Origin: Methylobacterium goesingense
Lineage (GTDB): Bacteria > Pseudomonadota > Alphaproteobacteria > Rhizobiales > Beijerinckiaceae
Direction of reading: 5' to 3'
Assembly (NCBI RefSeq): GCF_022179225.1
Contig: NZ_BPQL01000011.1
Coordinates: 19,757-83,756 of the forward strand
DNA: 64,000 nucleotides
In this document: positions 1 through 8,464 of the stretch, piece after piece
Numbering within the stretch: position 1 is the stretch's first letter
How the letters are laid out: each line of letters opens with the position of its first letter
The notes under the pieces: model-generated
Told to the model about the DNA's origin: nothing
The model's database searches: none
The model's input: the letters and a program-made list of their open reading frames with translations, nothing else
Position numbers and translations under genes: made by a program

Positions 1-1
1 C

Positions 2-1006
2 GTGGCCGCACGCACGCCGGGCCGCACCGTGTCGAGCATCTTCCTCGGCGGCGGCACGCCTTCGCTGATGCAGCCCGCCACAGTGGCCGGTCTCCTCGAG
101 GCGATCGGGAAAGCGTGGGGCGTCGCGCCCGGCGTCGAGGTCACCCTGGAGGCGAACCCGACCAGCGTCGAGGCGACGCGCTTCCGCGGCTACCGTTCCG
201 CAGGCGTCAACCGTGTCTCCCTCGGCGTTCAGGCCATGGACGATGCGTCCCTGAAGCAACTCGGACGCCTGCATAGCGCCGCCGAAGCGATGGCGGCCGT
301 GGCGGTCGCGGCGGCGCATTTCGAGCGCTACTCTTTCGACCTCATCTACGCGCGTCCGAACCAGAGCCCGGCCGCGTGGCGGGCCGAACTCGAGGGCGCC
401 ATCGCCCGCGCCGCCGAACACCTGTCGCTCTACCAACTCACCATCGAGCCCGGCACGCCGTTCTACGGCCTCGCCGCTGCCGGCAAGCTGGTACCGCCCG
501 ACGACGATTCCGCGCGCGTGCTCTACGACGTGACGCAAGAGGTCTGCGACCGGGCCGGCCTCCGGGCCTACGAGATCTCGAACCATGCCCGGGCCGGCGC
601 GGAATCGCGGCATAATCTCCTGTATTGGCGGTATGGCGAGTATGCGGGCATCGGCCCCGGCGCGCATGGTCGCCTCGTGACCGAGACCGGCCGTCTGGGT
701 ACGGTCACCGAGCGGGCGCCGGAAGCCTGGCTCGCCCGCGTCGAGCGCGACGGCCACGGCATCGTCGAGACCGAGACGCTGGCGCCGTCCGACCAGGGCG
801 ACGAGTTCCTGATGATGGGCCTGCGCCTGCGCGAGGGCATCGACCCCGTCCGCTACGCCGCCCTGAAGGGCCGTGCCCTCGATCCGGCGCGCATTGCCGA
901 CCTCGTCGGCGACGGCCTGATCGCCGCAAGCCCCGAGGGCCGCATCGCCGCGACGCCCGCCGGGGCGCCGGTCCTCAACGCCGTGGTGGCGGCACTTGCC
1001 GCATGA
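2..1006 (+). CDS. hemW: Heme chaperone HemW (radical SAM family), 5' end outside the window
   Basis: HemW proteins bind heme and a [4Fe-4S] cluster and deliver heme to respiratory enzymes; older databases call them oxygen-independent coproporphyrinogen III oxidase-like. Visible are the radical-SAM stretch FLGGGTPSL near residue 14, the EANP motif near residue 51, and the C-terminal part with NLLYWR and GIGPGAHG. The first ~45 residues of the family, including the cluster-binding CxxxCxxC, are missing only because the gene begins upstream of base 1. The GTG at position 2 is therefore not the true start. The gene ends at a TGA and faces the next gene, an LpoA-like lipoprotein, tail to tail with 26 bp between. 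Confidence 0.93.
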   Translation: MAARTPGRTVSSIFLGGGTPSLMQPATVAGLLEAIGKAWGVAPGVEVTLEANPTSVEATRFRGYRSAGVNRVSLGVQAMDDASLKQLGRLHSAAEAMAAVAVAAAHFERYSFDLIYARPNQSPAAWRAELEGAIARAAEHLSLYQLTIEPGTPFYGLAAAGKLVPPDDDSARVLYDVTQEVCDRAGLRAYEISNHARAGAESRHNLLYWRYGEYAGIGPGAHGRLVTETGRLGTVTERAPEAWLARVERDGHGIVETETLAPSDQGDEFLMMGLRLREGIDPVRYAALKGRALDPARIADLVGDGLIAASPEGRIAATPAGAPVLNAVVAALAA

Positions 1007-1032
1007 TTTTGCCGTCTGATATCGCCGCCTGA

Positions 1033-2277
1033 TCAGGTGCCCGAGGGGCCGAGGGTGCGCGGCGCCGGGCTGACGACGGCCGGGGCGCCGCTGCGGATCT
1101 CGTAGATCGCGAGAGCGCGGTCGCTCGGGCCGTCCGGCCGGAACCGGAAGGTGCCGTCGATGCCCGAGAAGCCGGACGGGTTGGTGAGAGTGGTGTCGGC
1201 GAAGCGCTGCGAGCCGTATTGCCGCGACAGGGCCGCCAGGAGCGACACGGCGTCGTAGGCAAGCGTCGCCACGCGCGGTGGGGCGCTGCCGAAGCGCGCC
1301 TGATAGCGCTGCGCGAAGCCGTTGAAGCCGGCAGCATCGGGGGCGGCGTACCAGCCACCCTGGAGCGCCGGCAGGGCATAGACTCGCGGATCGCCCCACA
1401 CTGCCGTCCCAATTGGCCGGACGCGGGACGGCGAGAAACCCGCTTTGGTCAGCGTCGCCGCTGCCGCGCCGAGGCCATCCGGGGTGTCGGGCAGGAACAG
1501 GGCATCGGCCTGGGCGCCCGGCCCGGTGATCAGGCTCGAAAGCCGCGCGACGGCGGCTCCGGGATTGCCGGCCGGGTACCGCTCGATGGCCACGAGGCGG
1601 GCCCCCTTGCGCGCCACAGCTTCGCGGAACTGCGCCTCCACGGCGTTGCCGTAGGCGGTCTCGGGGATCATCGCCGCGAAGGATTTGCGCCCGGATGCCA
1701 CGGACTCGTCCACGATCCGGTCGACCTCCGCTTGCGGCAGGAAGCTGAGCAGGTAGGTCCCGCGCGCGGCGACCCCCGCGTCGGTGGAGAAGGCGATGAG
1801 CGGCTTGCCGGCGGACCGGATCACTGTCGCGGCCGCCTGGACGTTGGTGGCAAACAGCGGCCCGAGCACGAGTTCGACCCCGTCCGCGACGGCCGACTGC
1901 GCCGCTTCGCGGGCACCCTCCGGCGACCCGCGATCGTCCTTCACCAGGATCTGCAGATCAGGCTTCTGGAAATCCTCGATCGCGAGTTCGGCGGCGTTGC
2001 GCATCGCGGCGCCCACGGCCGAGCCCGGTCCGGAGAGCGGCACGATGAGCGCGACCTTGACCGAACCGGTTCCGATCCGGCTTCCCGCCACGGGGGGCGG
2101 AGTGTCCGGGGAGGGGGCATCGGCGGGCGCTGCAATCGGAGCGGGCTCGCGCGCGACACGAGCCCCGCCATCCGGACCACCGACGCAGGCAGCCAACGCA
2201 ACGACCAGCAACGCACCTGCCGCGGCCGGCGCGAACCATCGCGCGGCTCCGGTTTGCCGCCTGTTCGTGCACGCCAT
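1033..2277 (-). CDS. LpoA-like lipoprotein, penicillin-binding protein activator (type 1 periplasmic-binding fold)
   Basis: Likely an outer-membrane lipoprotein that stimulates a class A penicillin-binding protein. The N-terminus has a short basic region, a hydrophobic stretch and the lipobox LAAC (cysteine at residue 31 from this start), followed by a Pro/Ala-rich linker. From about residue 70 to the end it looks like the type 1 periplasmic-binding fold of branched-chain amino-acid receptors (starting KVALIVPLSGPGSAVG). E. coli LpoA has an N-terminal TPR domain that is absent here. The start at 2277 has a GGGGGG run about 7 nt upstream; a GTG at 2310 would add 11 residues. It is divergent from rsmI, as lpoA is in enterobacteria, which supports the call. 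A plain ABC-transporter receptor is the alternative. Confidence 0.82.
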   Translation of the reverse strand: MACTNRRQTGAARWFAPAAAGALLVVALAACVGGPDGGARVAREPAPIAAPADAPSPDTPPPVAGSRIGTGSVKVALIVPLSGPGSAVGAAMRNAAELAIEDFQKPDLQILVKDDRGSPEGAREAAQSAVADGVELVLGPLFATNVQAAATVIRSAGKPLIAFSTDAGVAARGTYLLSFLPQAEVDRIVDESVASGRKSFAAMIPETAYGNAVEAQFREAVARKGARLVAIERYPAGNPGAAVARLSSLITGPGAQADALFLPDTPDGLGAAAATLTKAGFSPSRVRPIGTAVWGDPRVYALPALQGGWYAAPDAAGFNGFAQRYQARFGSAPPRVATLAYDAVSLLAALSRQYGSQRFADTTLTNPSGFSGIDGTFRFRPDGPSDRALAIYEIRSGAPAVVSPAPRTLGPSGT

Positions 2278-2397
2278 CGAAGGCCCCCCTGTCGCCGGCA
2301 GACGACCCACGCTTAAAGTTTAGAGCCCAAAAGTAAATGTGAGCTCACCCCGTCCGGCGCATTCCGCCGGGGGGGTGGAACGTGGCAAGGTCCCGCC

Positions 2398-3357
2398 ATG
2401 ACGCAGAAGACCGATACCCGGCCCCGCCGCCGACGCGACCCGGCGGATGCAGGCACGAAGCCGCCCGCGACCTTCACCGCCTTCGGGCTGGCGGCCGAAG
2501 CGGAGGCCATCGAACCCGGGCTGCACGTGGTGGCGACGCCGATCGGCAACCTCAAGGACGTCTCGTTCCGCGCCCTGGCGACGCTGGCCGCCGCCGATAC
2601 CGTCCTGGCCGAGGACACCCGTGTCACCCGCACGCTGTTGATGCATTACGGGATCACGACGCCGCTGGTGGCCTATCACGAGCATTCGAACGCGGCGGTA
2701 CGCGAACGGATGGTTGCGCGCATGCTCGCCGGGGAAGCCCTGGCGCTGGTCTCGGACGCGGGCACGCCGCTGGTCTCCGATCCCGGCTTCAAGCTGGTCC
2801 AGGCCGCCATCGAGGCCGGGGTGCTGATCACTCCGATTCCCGGGCCCTCGGCGGTGATGACCGCCATCGTGGCGGTTGGCCTACCGACGGACCGCTTCTT
2901 CTTCGAGGGGTTCCTGTCGGCGAAATCCGGCGCCCGCCGCAACCGGCTGGAGACCCTCGGTCAGATCCCCGGCACCCTCGTGCTGTTCGAATCGCCTCAT
3001 CGCCTGCCCGAGATGCTGGTCGATGCCGCCGAAACCCTCGGCGGTGCCCGCCCTGCCGCCGTGGCCCGCGAGCTGACCAAGCTCTACGAGACGATCCGAC
3101 GCGGCAGTCTGGCCGAGCTTGCCGCGACCTTCGCCGAAGAAGGGCCTCCGAAGGGTGAGGTGGTGGTGATCATCGGCACCCACGATGCGGCCCCCGACGC
3201 GGCCGAGACCGATGCGGGGATCGATGCGGCCCTCGCCGCGGCTCTTGCCCGGCACTCGATCAAGGATGCGGCGACCCTGGTGGCGGAGGAGACTGGCCAG
3301 CCTCGCCGCGTCGTCTATGCCCGTGCCCTCGCCCTGGCGCGCCGCGACGATGCGTGA
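2398..3357 (+). CDS. rsmI: 16S rRNA (cytidine(1402)-2'-O)-methyltransferase RsmI
   Basis: RsmI methylates the ribose of C1402 of 16S rRNA in the decoding centre using S-adenosylmethionine. The 319-residue product has the tetrapyrrole-methylase-type fold. The N-terminal motif [10 protein letters not shown] is near residue 43, the glycine-rich [14 protein letters not shown] near 117 and IPGPSA near 146. The first ~40 residues are a basic, Pro/Thr-rich extension. AAGG lies 8 nt before the ATG. The stop overlaps the start of the yraN-family gene by 8 bp, so the two are probably translated together. Confidence 0.96.
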   Translation: MTQKTDTRPRRRRDPADAGTKPPATFTAFGLAAEAEAIEPGLHVVATPIGNLKDVSFRALATLAAADTVLAEDTRVTRTLLMHYGITTPLVAYHEHSNAAVRERMVARMLAGEALALVSDAGTPLVSDPGFKLVQAAIEAGVLITPIPGPSAVMTAIVAVGLPTDRFFFEGFLSAKSGARRNRLETLGQIPGTLVLFESPHRLPEMLVDAAETLGGARPAAVARELTKLYETIRRGSLAELAATFAEEGPPKGEVVVIIGTHDAAPDAAETDAGIDAALAAALARHSIKDAATLVAEETGQPRRVVYARALALARRDDA

Positions 3358-3721
3358 AGCAGGGGAGCACCGGCGCGTTACAGAGCGACGCGGGCGCTCG
3401 GCCGAGACGCTGGCCCTGGTGGCCCTGATGCTGAAGGGGTACCGCCCCCTCGGCACGCGCTTCCGCGCGGCGGGCGGGGAGATCGACCTCATCGTCCGGC
3501 GGGGCGACACGGTCGCCTTCGTGGAGGTCAAGGCGCGCGGCACCCTGATGGCGGCTCAGGGTGCCATCGATGCGCAGAAGGTGGCGCGTTTCTCGCGGGC
3601 GGCGCGGGCCTGGATCAGCCGCCACGCGACCTGCGATGCCGCGACGTTCCGGGCCGATGCGGTGTTCGTCTCACCGGGCGCCTGGCCCCGGCACGTGGTC
3701 GACGCCTTTCCGGTCGGCTGA
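3350..3721 (+). CDS. yraN: YraN family protein (putative endonuclease-like fold)
   Basis: A 123-residue protein of the YraN/UPF0102 family, a small restriction-endonuclease-like fold of unproven function. The family core is seen as [23 protein letters not shown] followed by VAFVEVKAR, which holds the E-x(n)-D...E-x-K type acidic residues expected of a PD-(D/E)xK nuclease. The ATG at 3350 overlaps the last 8 bp of rsmI. The rsmI-yraN pairing next to an LpoA-like gene matches the arrangement in many proteobacteria. A longer reading frame upstream (from 3185) is only the overlap with rsmI in another frame. Confidence 0.92.
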   Translation: MREAGEHRRVTERRGRSAETLALVALMLKGYRPLGTRFRAAGGEIDLIVRRGDTVAFVEVKARGTLMAAQGAIDAQKVARFSRAARAWISRHATCDAATFRADAVFVSPGAWPRHVVDAFPVG

Positions 3722-3737
3722 GGTCAGACGGGCGTTC

Positions 3738-4127
3738 TCAAGCCTTTGCGGCGGCGACGGCGGCGATGAGCGTGCGCTTGAGGTCGGCCTGACTGAAGGG
3801 CTTCTGCACGACCGGACGGTCGCGGAAAGGCTCGCGGATCCCGGCGCCGCCATACCCCGTCGAGAACACGATGGGCAGATTGCGCTTCACGATCGCCTCG
3901 GCCACCGGATAGATCGGCTCACCCGCGACGTTGACGTCGAGGATAGCCACCTCGAAGCTCTCGGTCTCGGCCATTTCAAGGGCCGTCGACAGGCGCGCGG
4001 CCGGACCGACGACCGTGCAGCCGAAATCGAGCAGCATGTCTTCGAGAAGCATCGAGATTGCGGCTTCGTCCTCGACGACAAGCACGCGAGCCCCATTGAG
4101 AAGGTCTTCGTCCACTTGAGCACTCAC
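3738..4127 (-). CDS. Single-domain response regulator (CheY-like receiver)
   Basis: A 129-residue receiver domain with no output domain. The acidic pair is in VLVVEDEAA, the phospho-acceptor aspartate in VAILDVNV, the switch Thr/Ser in VFSTGYG, and the conserved lysine in VVQKPF. This kind of stand-alone receiver (CpdR/DivK-like or a phosphorelay shuttle) is common in alphaproteobacteria. I chose the GTG at 4127 because a GGGAAG ribosome-binding site lies about 10 nt upstream and the homologous region starts just after it. The frame stays open up to 4322, but that part is low-complexity and unlike a receiver. No cognate kinase is in the window. Confidence 0.85.
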   Translation of the reverse strand: MSAQVDEDLLNGARVLVVEDEAAISMLLEDMLLDFGCTVVGPAARLSTALEMAETESFEVAILDVNVAGEPIYPVAEAIVKRNLPIVFSTGYGGAGIREPFRDRPVVQKPFSQADLKRTLIAAVAAAKA

Positions 4128-4430
4128 GCCGGGGCTTCTTCCCTTCGATTCGTTCGGAATTCCGGAAGACCTTCCAGGAAGGCCATTCGCGGGTTCGCTC
4201 CCACCGTGTCCGATCAGCGCCGCGCGTCGCGGACGATACAGTCTCCGCGCGGCGCCGGAGGATGGTTCGACCACCTCGGCAGAGAGCGAGCCGTCGCCCG
4301 TTCCGACTGGCGTGTCAAGCACCGAGACCCCGGCAAACCCTGTCTCGAAGGCCGCAATGTTACGGGCTGATACATTTCTTGGCGGTTCGCGCTTTCGGGT
4401 ACGGTGCGCGCCTCGGAGCGCAAATAATCT
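4128..4430. other. Divergent intergenic region between the response regulator and the osmoprotectant receptor gene
   Basis: About 300 bp without a convincing gene. On the response-regulator side it holds a perfect 10-bp palindrome, CGGAATTCCG (4155-4164), and an odd palindrome CCTTCC-A-GGAAGG (4170-4182), both 30-55 nt upstream of that gene's start. They could be operator sites or part of the leader RNA. The receptor-gene side is AT-richer (about 4360-4435), as expected for a promoter, but I cannot assign -35/-10 boxes with confidence. Confidence 0.4.
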
Positions 4431-5372
4431 ATGTTAAGCAGTCATTTCTCGGCGCGGTCTGTGTTGCGGCGATCCGTCCTCGGTGGCCTTGGGCTTCTGG
4501 CTTGGCGCGCCGGCACCCCCGCCCTGGCCGAAGCCCCCCTCGTCGTTGCCTCCAAAAGCGATACCGAGGGCGCACTCACCGGAGCGATGATCGCGCAGGT
4601 GCTCGACAGGCTCGGGCTTCCGGTGACACGCAAGCTCGGCCTCGGTCCGACCCTGATCGTGCGGACCAGTCTTCTGTCGGGCGAGGTGACGATCTATCCC
4701 GAATACACGGGCAACGGCGCATTCTTTACCGGCACTGAATCCGACCCCGTCTGGAAGTCGCCGCAGGGAGCCTACGAGACGATCCGCCGCCGCGACGCGG
4801 AGCGCGGTCTCGTCTGGCTTCAGCGCGCGCCGGCCAACAACACCTGGCTGATCGCGGTGAACGGCGACCTCGCCCGGCGCGAGGGCTTGGCGACGATGGT
4901 GGATTTCGCGGGCGCCGTGCGACGTGGCTTGATCCGCCTCGCCGCCTCCACCGAATTCGTCGAGAGCCCGGCCGCTCTGCCATCCTTCGAAGCCGCCTAC
5001 GGCTTCACCCTGCCGCTCGACCGCATCATCAGCCTTCCGGGAGGCGACACCGCGGTGACCGCACGCGCGGCGGCACAGGGCATCAGCGGCGTGAACGCCG
5101 GCATGGTCTACGGAACGGACGGTGCGCTCTCGGCCCTGGACCTGATCGTGATGAGCGATCCCCTGGCCGCGCAGATCGTCTACGAGGTCGCACCGGTGAT
5201 TCGAGCCGACGCTCTCGCGCGGCACCCCGGTATCGCGCCGGCCCTGGCGCGGGTCTTCACCACCCTCGACGCTCCGACCCTGCGCCGCCTCAACGCCCGC
5301 ATCACCGTCGACGGCGCGGTGGCCGAGTCCGTCGCCGAGCGATACCTCTCGGAGAACGGACTGCTGCCGTGA
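4431..5372 (+). CDS. yehZ: Glycine betaine/osmoprotectant ABC transporter, substrate-binding protein (YehZ/OpuC type)
   Basis: Periplasmic receptor that binds quaternary-amine osmolytes (betaine, choline and the like) for an ABC importer. The 313-residue protein begins with a signal peptide resembling a Tat signal (SVLRRSVLGGLGLLAW) ending around ALAEAP. The mature part starts with LVVASKSDTEGALTGAMIAQVL and contains IYPEYTGNGAFF, hallmarks of the OpuAC/YehZ family. Its stop overlaps the first permease gene by 4 bp (ATGA-type junction), then a second permease follows, so the three form one operon. YehZ-type systems usually have low affinity and a role in stationary phase or osmotic stress; that is from the family, not from this sequence. 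Confidence 0.88.
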   Translation: MLSSHFSARSVLRRSVLGGLGLLAWRAGTPALAEAPLVVASKSDTEGALTGAMIAQVLDRLGLPVTRKLGLGPTLIVRTSLLSGEVTIYPEYTGNGAFFTGTESDPVWKSPQGAYETIRRRDAERGLVWLQRAPANNTWLIAVNGDLARREGLATMVDFAGAVRRGLIRLAASTEFVESPAALPSFEAAYGFTLPLDRIISLPGGDTAVTARAAAQGISGVNAGMVYGTDGALSALDLIVMSDPLAAQIVYEVAPVIRADALARHPGIAPALARVFTTLDAPTLRRLNARITVDGAVAESVAERYLSENGLLP

Positions 5373-6562
5373 GGATGTTCGCTTTGCCTTTGGCCCTCCC
5401 GTTCGGTGTCCACCCGTCGCGGAACCTCCCTCGTCTCGCGGGTATCGCCTGGACTTGCGCCCTCGCCCTGGCGCTGTTCGGCCTGCCCGTACTCAGCATC
5501 GCCGAGAACCGTCTGGCGCTGGGGCGTCCCGTCCTCGGTCTCCAGGCGCTCGGATGGCAGGCCTGGCTGATCCTCGCCCTGGGCGTCGCCGGCCTCGTGA
5601 TCCCGAGCCGCCAGGCGTCAGGATGGCGGAGCGGGTTCGCCGTTGCGGTCTTCGCCCTCACGATCCTCGTGCTCGGCACCGGCCTCGGCCGTGGCGCGAT
5701 GCAGGCGCTCGTGGGTTTCCCCCCTGCCGCGCGGGCGAGACTGGACGGCGGCGCATGGCTTGCTCTCGCCCTCCTCGCGGGCGGGCTCGGTCTGGCATTG
5801 CGCCGTGCCCGGGCGCCGTGGCTCGGGCGCGCGACGGTGGCGGCCCTCGTGCTCGGCGTCGTCCTGCTGGCGCGCTCCGGTGCCGTCGATGCCCTGTCCT
5901 TGGCCGTCGAATACGCGGCGCGCCGCCAAACGGTGAACGCGGCCATCGGCGAGCACCTCGCCCTGTCGGGTGCGGCCCTGGCGTTGGCGCTCGCCGGGGC
6001 CGTGCTGCTGTCGCTGTGGCGCCGAGGGCAGGGCCTCGTGGCGATCGTTCTGAGCGGCATCCAGGTGGTGCCGGCCGTGGCCCTCCTCGGTGGCCTCGTC
6101 GCCCTGACCGGCGGCCTCCTGCGCGCCGCCCCGGCCCTGCGGGACCTCGGCGTGTCGGCCCTCGGCGCGGTCCCCGCCATCGTCGCCATCGCGGCCTACC
6201 TGCTGCTGCCGCTCTGGCGGGGGCTCGCCCTCGCTCTGCGTTCCCCCGACGCCGCAACCCTGGAGGCCGCCGGAGCCCTCGGGCTCACCCCCACGCAGAC
6301 TCTGTTCGGCGTTCGCCTGCCGCTGGGGGCGCCGATCCTCGTGGCCGCCCTGCGGGTCGCCGCCGTGCAGGCCGTCGGCCTCGCGACCCTCGGCGCGCTG
6401 GTGGGTGCCGGCGGTCTCGGCCGGATCGTCTTCGACGGCATGGCGCAGTTCGCCCCGGACCTGATCCTGCTCGGGGCGATCCCGGTGATTACCCTGTCTC
6501 TGGGAGCCGAGATCGGCTTGAGCCGGATCGAGGCGGCGGTGCGCCGACGCTGGCACGCCTGA
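5369..6562 (+). CDS. yehY: Osmoprotectant ABC transporter permease, long form (YehY-like)
   Basis: A 397-residue inner-membrane protein with about nine hydrophobic segments. The N-terminal half (to about residue 190) has extra membrane segments absent from ordinary OpuC permeases; the C-terminal half carries the binding-protein-dependent permease core with the EAA-type loop (AAGALGLTPTQTLFGVRLP, around residue 300). This long form resembles E. coli YehY. It overlaps the receptor gene by 4 bp and the next permease by one base (TGATG), so translation is almost certainly coupled. A coding start at 5369 directly follows the receptor's C-terminus. Confidence 0.87.
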   Translation: MRMFALPLALPFGVHPSRNLPRLAGIAWTCALALALFGLPVLSIAENRLALGRPVLGLQALGWQAWLILALGVAGLVIPSRQASGWRSGFAVAVFALTILVLGTGLGRGAMQALVGFPPAARARLDGGAWLALALLAGGLGLALRRARAPWLGRATVAALVLGVVLLARSGAVDALSLAVEYAARRQTVNAAIGEHLALSGAALALALAGAVLLSLWRRGQGLVAIVLSGIQVVPAVALLGGLVALTGGLLRAAPALRDLGVSALGAVPAIVAIAAYLLLPLWRGLALALRSPDAATLEAAGALGLTPTQTLFGVRLPLGAPILVAALRVAAVQAVGLATLGALVGAGGLGRIVFDGMAQFAPDLILLGAIPVITLSLGAEIGLSRIEAAVRRRWHA

Positions 6563-7311
6563 TGGACCGCGCTGCGCAGCCGACCGTCCGTCACCCGGCC
6601 TTGGGTCTCGCCGTCACCGGGCTGATCCTCGCGGGCATCAGCCATCCGGCCGCCGCGAGCTTGATCGCCGCCGCTCTCGGAGAACCGGCCCGGCGGCCCC
6701 TCGACGTGGGGCGCCTCCTGGCCTTGAGCCTGCAGCACGTCTTCCTCGCCGGCGCGGGGCTCGCCCTCGTCACGATCCTGGGCGTCGGGCTCGGCATCTT
6801 GGTGACCCGCCGGGCCGCGAGCCCCTGGCGGCCCATGGTCGACGCGATCGCGGCAGGCGCGCAGGCCGTTCCGCCGGTGGTGGTGGTGGCGCTGGCCCTG
6901 CCGGTGCTCGGGTTCGGCGGCCCGCCGACCCTGCTGGCCCTCGTCGCCTACGGAATCATGCCGGTCCTGCGCGGCACGGTCGGCGGGATCGAGGGCGTGG
7001 CACCGGATATCCGCGAGGCCGGCCGGGCGGTCGGCCTGACCCGCCTTCAGATCCTGACGCGGATCGAACTGCCCCTGGCCGGGCCAGCCATCGTCGAGAC
7101 TCTGCGCACGGCCCTCGTGCTCGCCGTCGCCACGGTCGCGGTCGGGGCACTCGCCGGGGCCACCACACTTGGCACGCCGATCGTCGCCGGCCTGCAGAAC
7201 CAGAACACCGTGCCCATGCTCCAGGGCGCGGCGGCCACCGCCGCCCTGGCGTTCCTCGGCGAGGCCGCACTCCTCGCCCTGGTTTCGGCTTGGGGCGCTA
7301 TTCGTCCTTGA
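6562..7311 (+). CDS. yehW: Osmoprotectant ABC transporter permease, short form (YehW-like)
   Basis: A 249-residue inner-membrane protein with five to six hydrophobic segments and the permease EAA-type loop (AGRAVGLTRLQILTRIELP, about residues 154-172). The ATG overlaps the TGA of the preceding permease by one base. In enterobacterial yehZYXW the ATPase gene (yehX) sits between the two permeases; here there is no room for it and no ATPase follows, so the energising subunit must come from elsewhere. The last 14 bp overlap, tail to tail, the L,D-transpeptidase gene on the other strand. Confidence 0.87.
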   Translation: MDRAAQPTVRHPALGLAVTGLILAGISHPAAASLIAAALGEPARRPLDVGRLLALSLQHVFLAGAGLALVTILGVGLGILVTRRAASPWRPMVDAIAAGAQAVPPVVVVALALPVLGFGGPPTLLALVAYGIMPVLRGTVGGIEGVAPDIREAGRAVGLTRLQILTRIELPLAGPAIVETLRTALVLAVATVAVGALAGATTLGTPIVAGLQNQNTVPMLQGAAATAALAFLGEAALLALVSAWGAIRP

Positions 7312-8413
7312 AGACCACTTCGGCGCCGCGGGCGACATGCGTGGCGAGGTCGCGCGCATCCCAGTTGGTGAGCCGGATGCAGCCGTGGGATTCGGTCTTG
7401 CCGACCTTCTCGGGTTCGGGCGTCCCGTGGATGCCGTAGGAGGGAATCGACAGGTCGATCCAGACGATCCCGACGGGATTGTTCGGCCCCGGCGGAATCG
7501 TGAACTTGGTCTTCGCCTTTACGCCCGCGAACTCGTATTTCGGGTTGTAGGTGTAGGTCGGCACGAATGCGACCCCCTCGACCTTCGCCTTGCCGGAGGG
7601 GGCCGGCTTCTCCTCGCTGCCGATGGAGGCGGGATAGAACGCCACCAGCCGGCCCGCCTTGTCGAAGGCCAGGACGTTGCGGCTTCCCTTATCGACCTCG
7701 ATCCGGGTCACGTCCTTCGCGTCGGCCGATTTTTCCTTGGTTTCCGCGTCGGTTTTCGGCTTGCTGGTGTCCAGCGGCGGTACGGCGGCCACCTGGAGCA
7801 CGGTACCGGCCTTGGCAAAATCCGCTCCGGGATTCAGGGCAGAAAGCAGGTCCGGCGACATGTGGAAGCGCTCGGCCAGCATCTCGCGTGCGCTGGTGTA
7901 GCCCAGCGCGTCGAGGTCGGCCTGATCTTCCATCTTGGGCGGAATCCGGTCGACGAACGGCCCGGCCACGTCCGCGTCGCTCAAGGTGTATGCCGTCAGC
8001 ACCGGATCGGCGCTGGTCGCCTGAAGCTTGTCGGCGAGGTCGGCCTCGAGCGCTCCGCCCGACTTCAAGCCGTTGGCCGCCGCGAAGGCCGCGAGCGCTC
8101 CGCGCAGGTTGTCGCCGTCGCGCCCGTCGATGGCGCCGGGGGAGAAGCGGGCGCGATCCAGCAGAACCTGCGCCTTGATCAGCGCCGGAACGGTACGCTT
8201 CGCGGCGCCGCCCTTCGGGGCCTCCGTCTTGCCCGCCTCACCCTTGTCGCCCGCCTGCGCCAGGGTCGCCCCCTCGACCGCCTCCCGGGTCAGGGCGGGC
8301 GCCTCCTCGGCATCCTTCGCGACCGCCGGGACCGCGATCCAGGCCAAGGTCAGCGCGGCCAAGCCGCCGCCGATCGTCCGTCCACCCATCCGCACCGGAA
8401 ACTCCCGCACCAT
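7298..8413 (-). CDS. L,D-transpeptidase, YkuD domain, exported
   Basis: Makes 3-3 peptide cross-links in peptidoglycan or attaches proteins to it. The C-terminal catalytic YkuD domain (about residues 200-371) has an HGTPEP-type histidine motif and the nucleophile motif SHGCIRLTN, with the cysteine near residue 345 of this start. Before it lie a peptidoglycan-binding-like region (DGDNLRGALAAFAAANGL) and a Lys/Glu-rich linker. The N-terminus is a signal peptide ending near VPAVAKDA. The start is uncertain: ATG at 8413 is given, ATG at 8389 has a GGGAG 12 nt upstream, and a GTG at 8464 also exists. The next gene on the same strand, an extensin-like protein, ends only 51 bp upstream. Confidence 0.9.
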   Translation of the reverse strand: MVREFPVRMGGRTIGGGLAALTLAWIAVPAVAKDAEEAPALTREAVEGATLAQAGDKGEAGKTEAPKGGAAKRTVPALIKAQVLLDRARFSPGAIDGRDGDNLRGALAAFAAANGLKSGGALEADLADKLQATSADPVLTAYTLSDADVAGPFVDRIPPKMEDQADLDALGYTSAREMLAERFHMSPDLLSALNPGADFAKAGTVLQVAAVPPLDTSKPKTDAETKEKSADAKDVTRIEVDKGSRNVLAFDKAGRLVAFYPASIGSEEKPAPSGKAKVEGVAFVPTYTYNPKYEFAGVKAKTKFTIPPGPNNPVGIVWIDLSIPSYGIHGTPEPEKVGKTESHGCIRLTNWDARDLATHVARGAEVVFKDE

Positions 8414-8464
8414 CGCATTGCAACCACGAGGGTAAGGCGGATCGTCCCTCCGGCGTTCCGTCAC

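Noticed and set aside
1219..2316. Long plus-strand reading frame opposite the LpoA-like gene
   Set aside because: It is a GC-rich shadow of the coding strand, with Arg/Gly-rich composition and no motif.
5455..6561. Upstream part of the long frame that ends at 7311
   Set aside because: It is the out-of-frame reading of the YehY-like gene; the real second permease starts at 6562.
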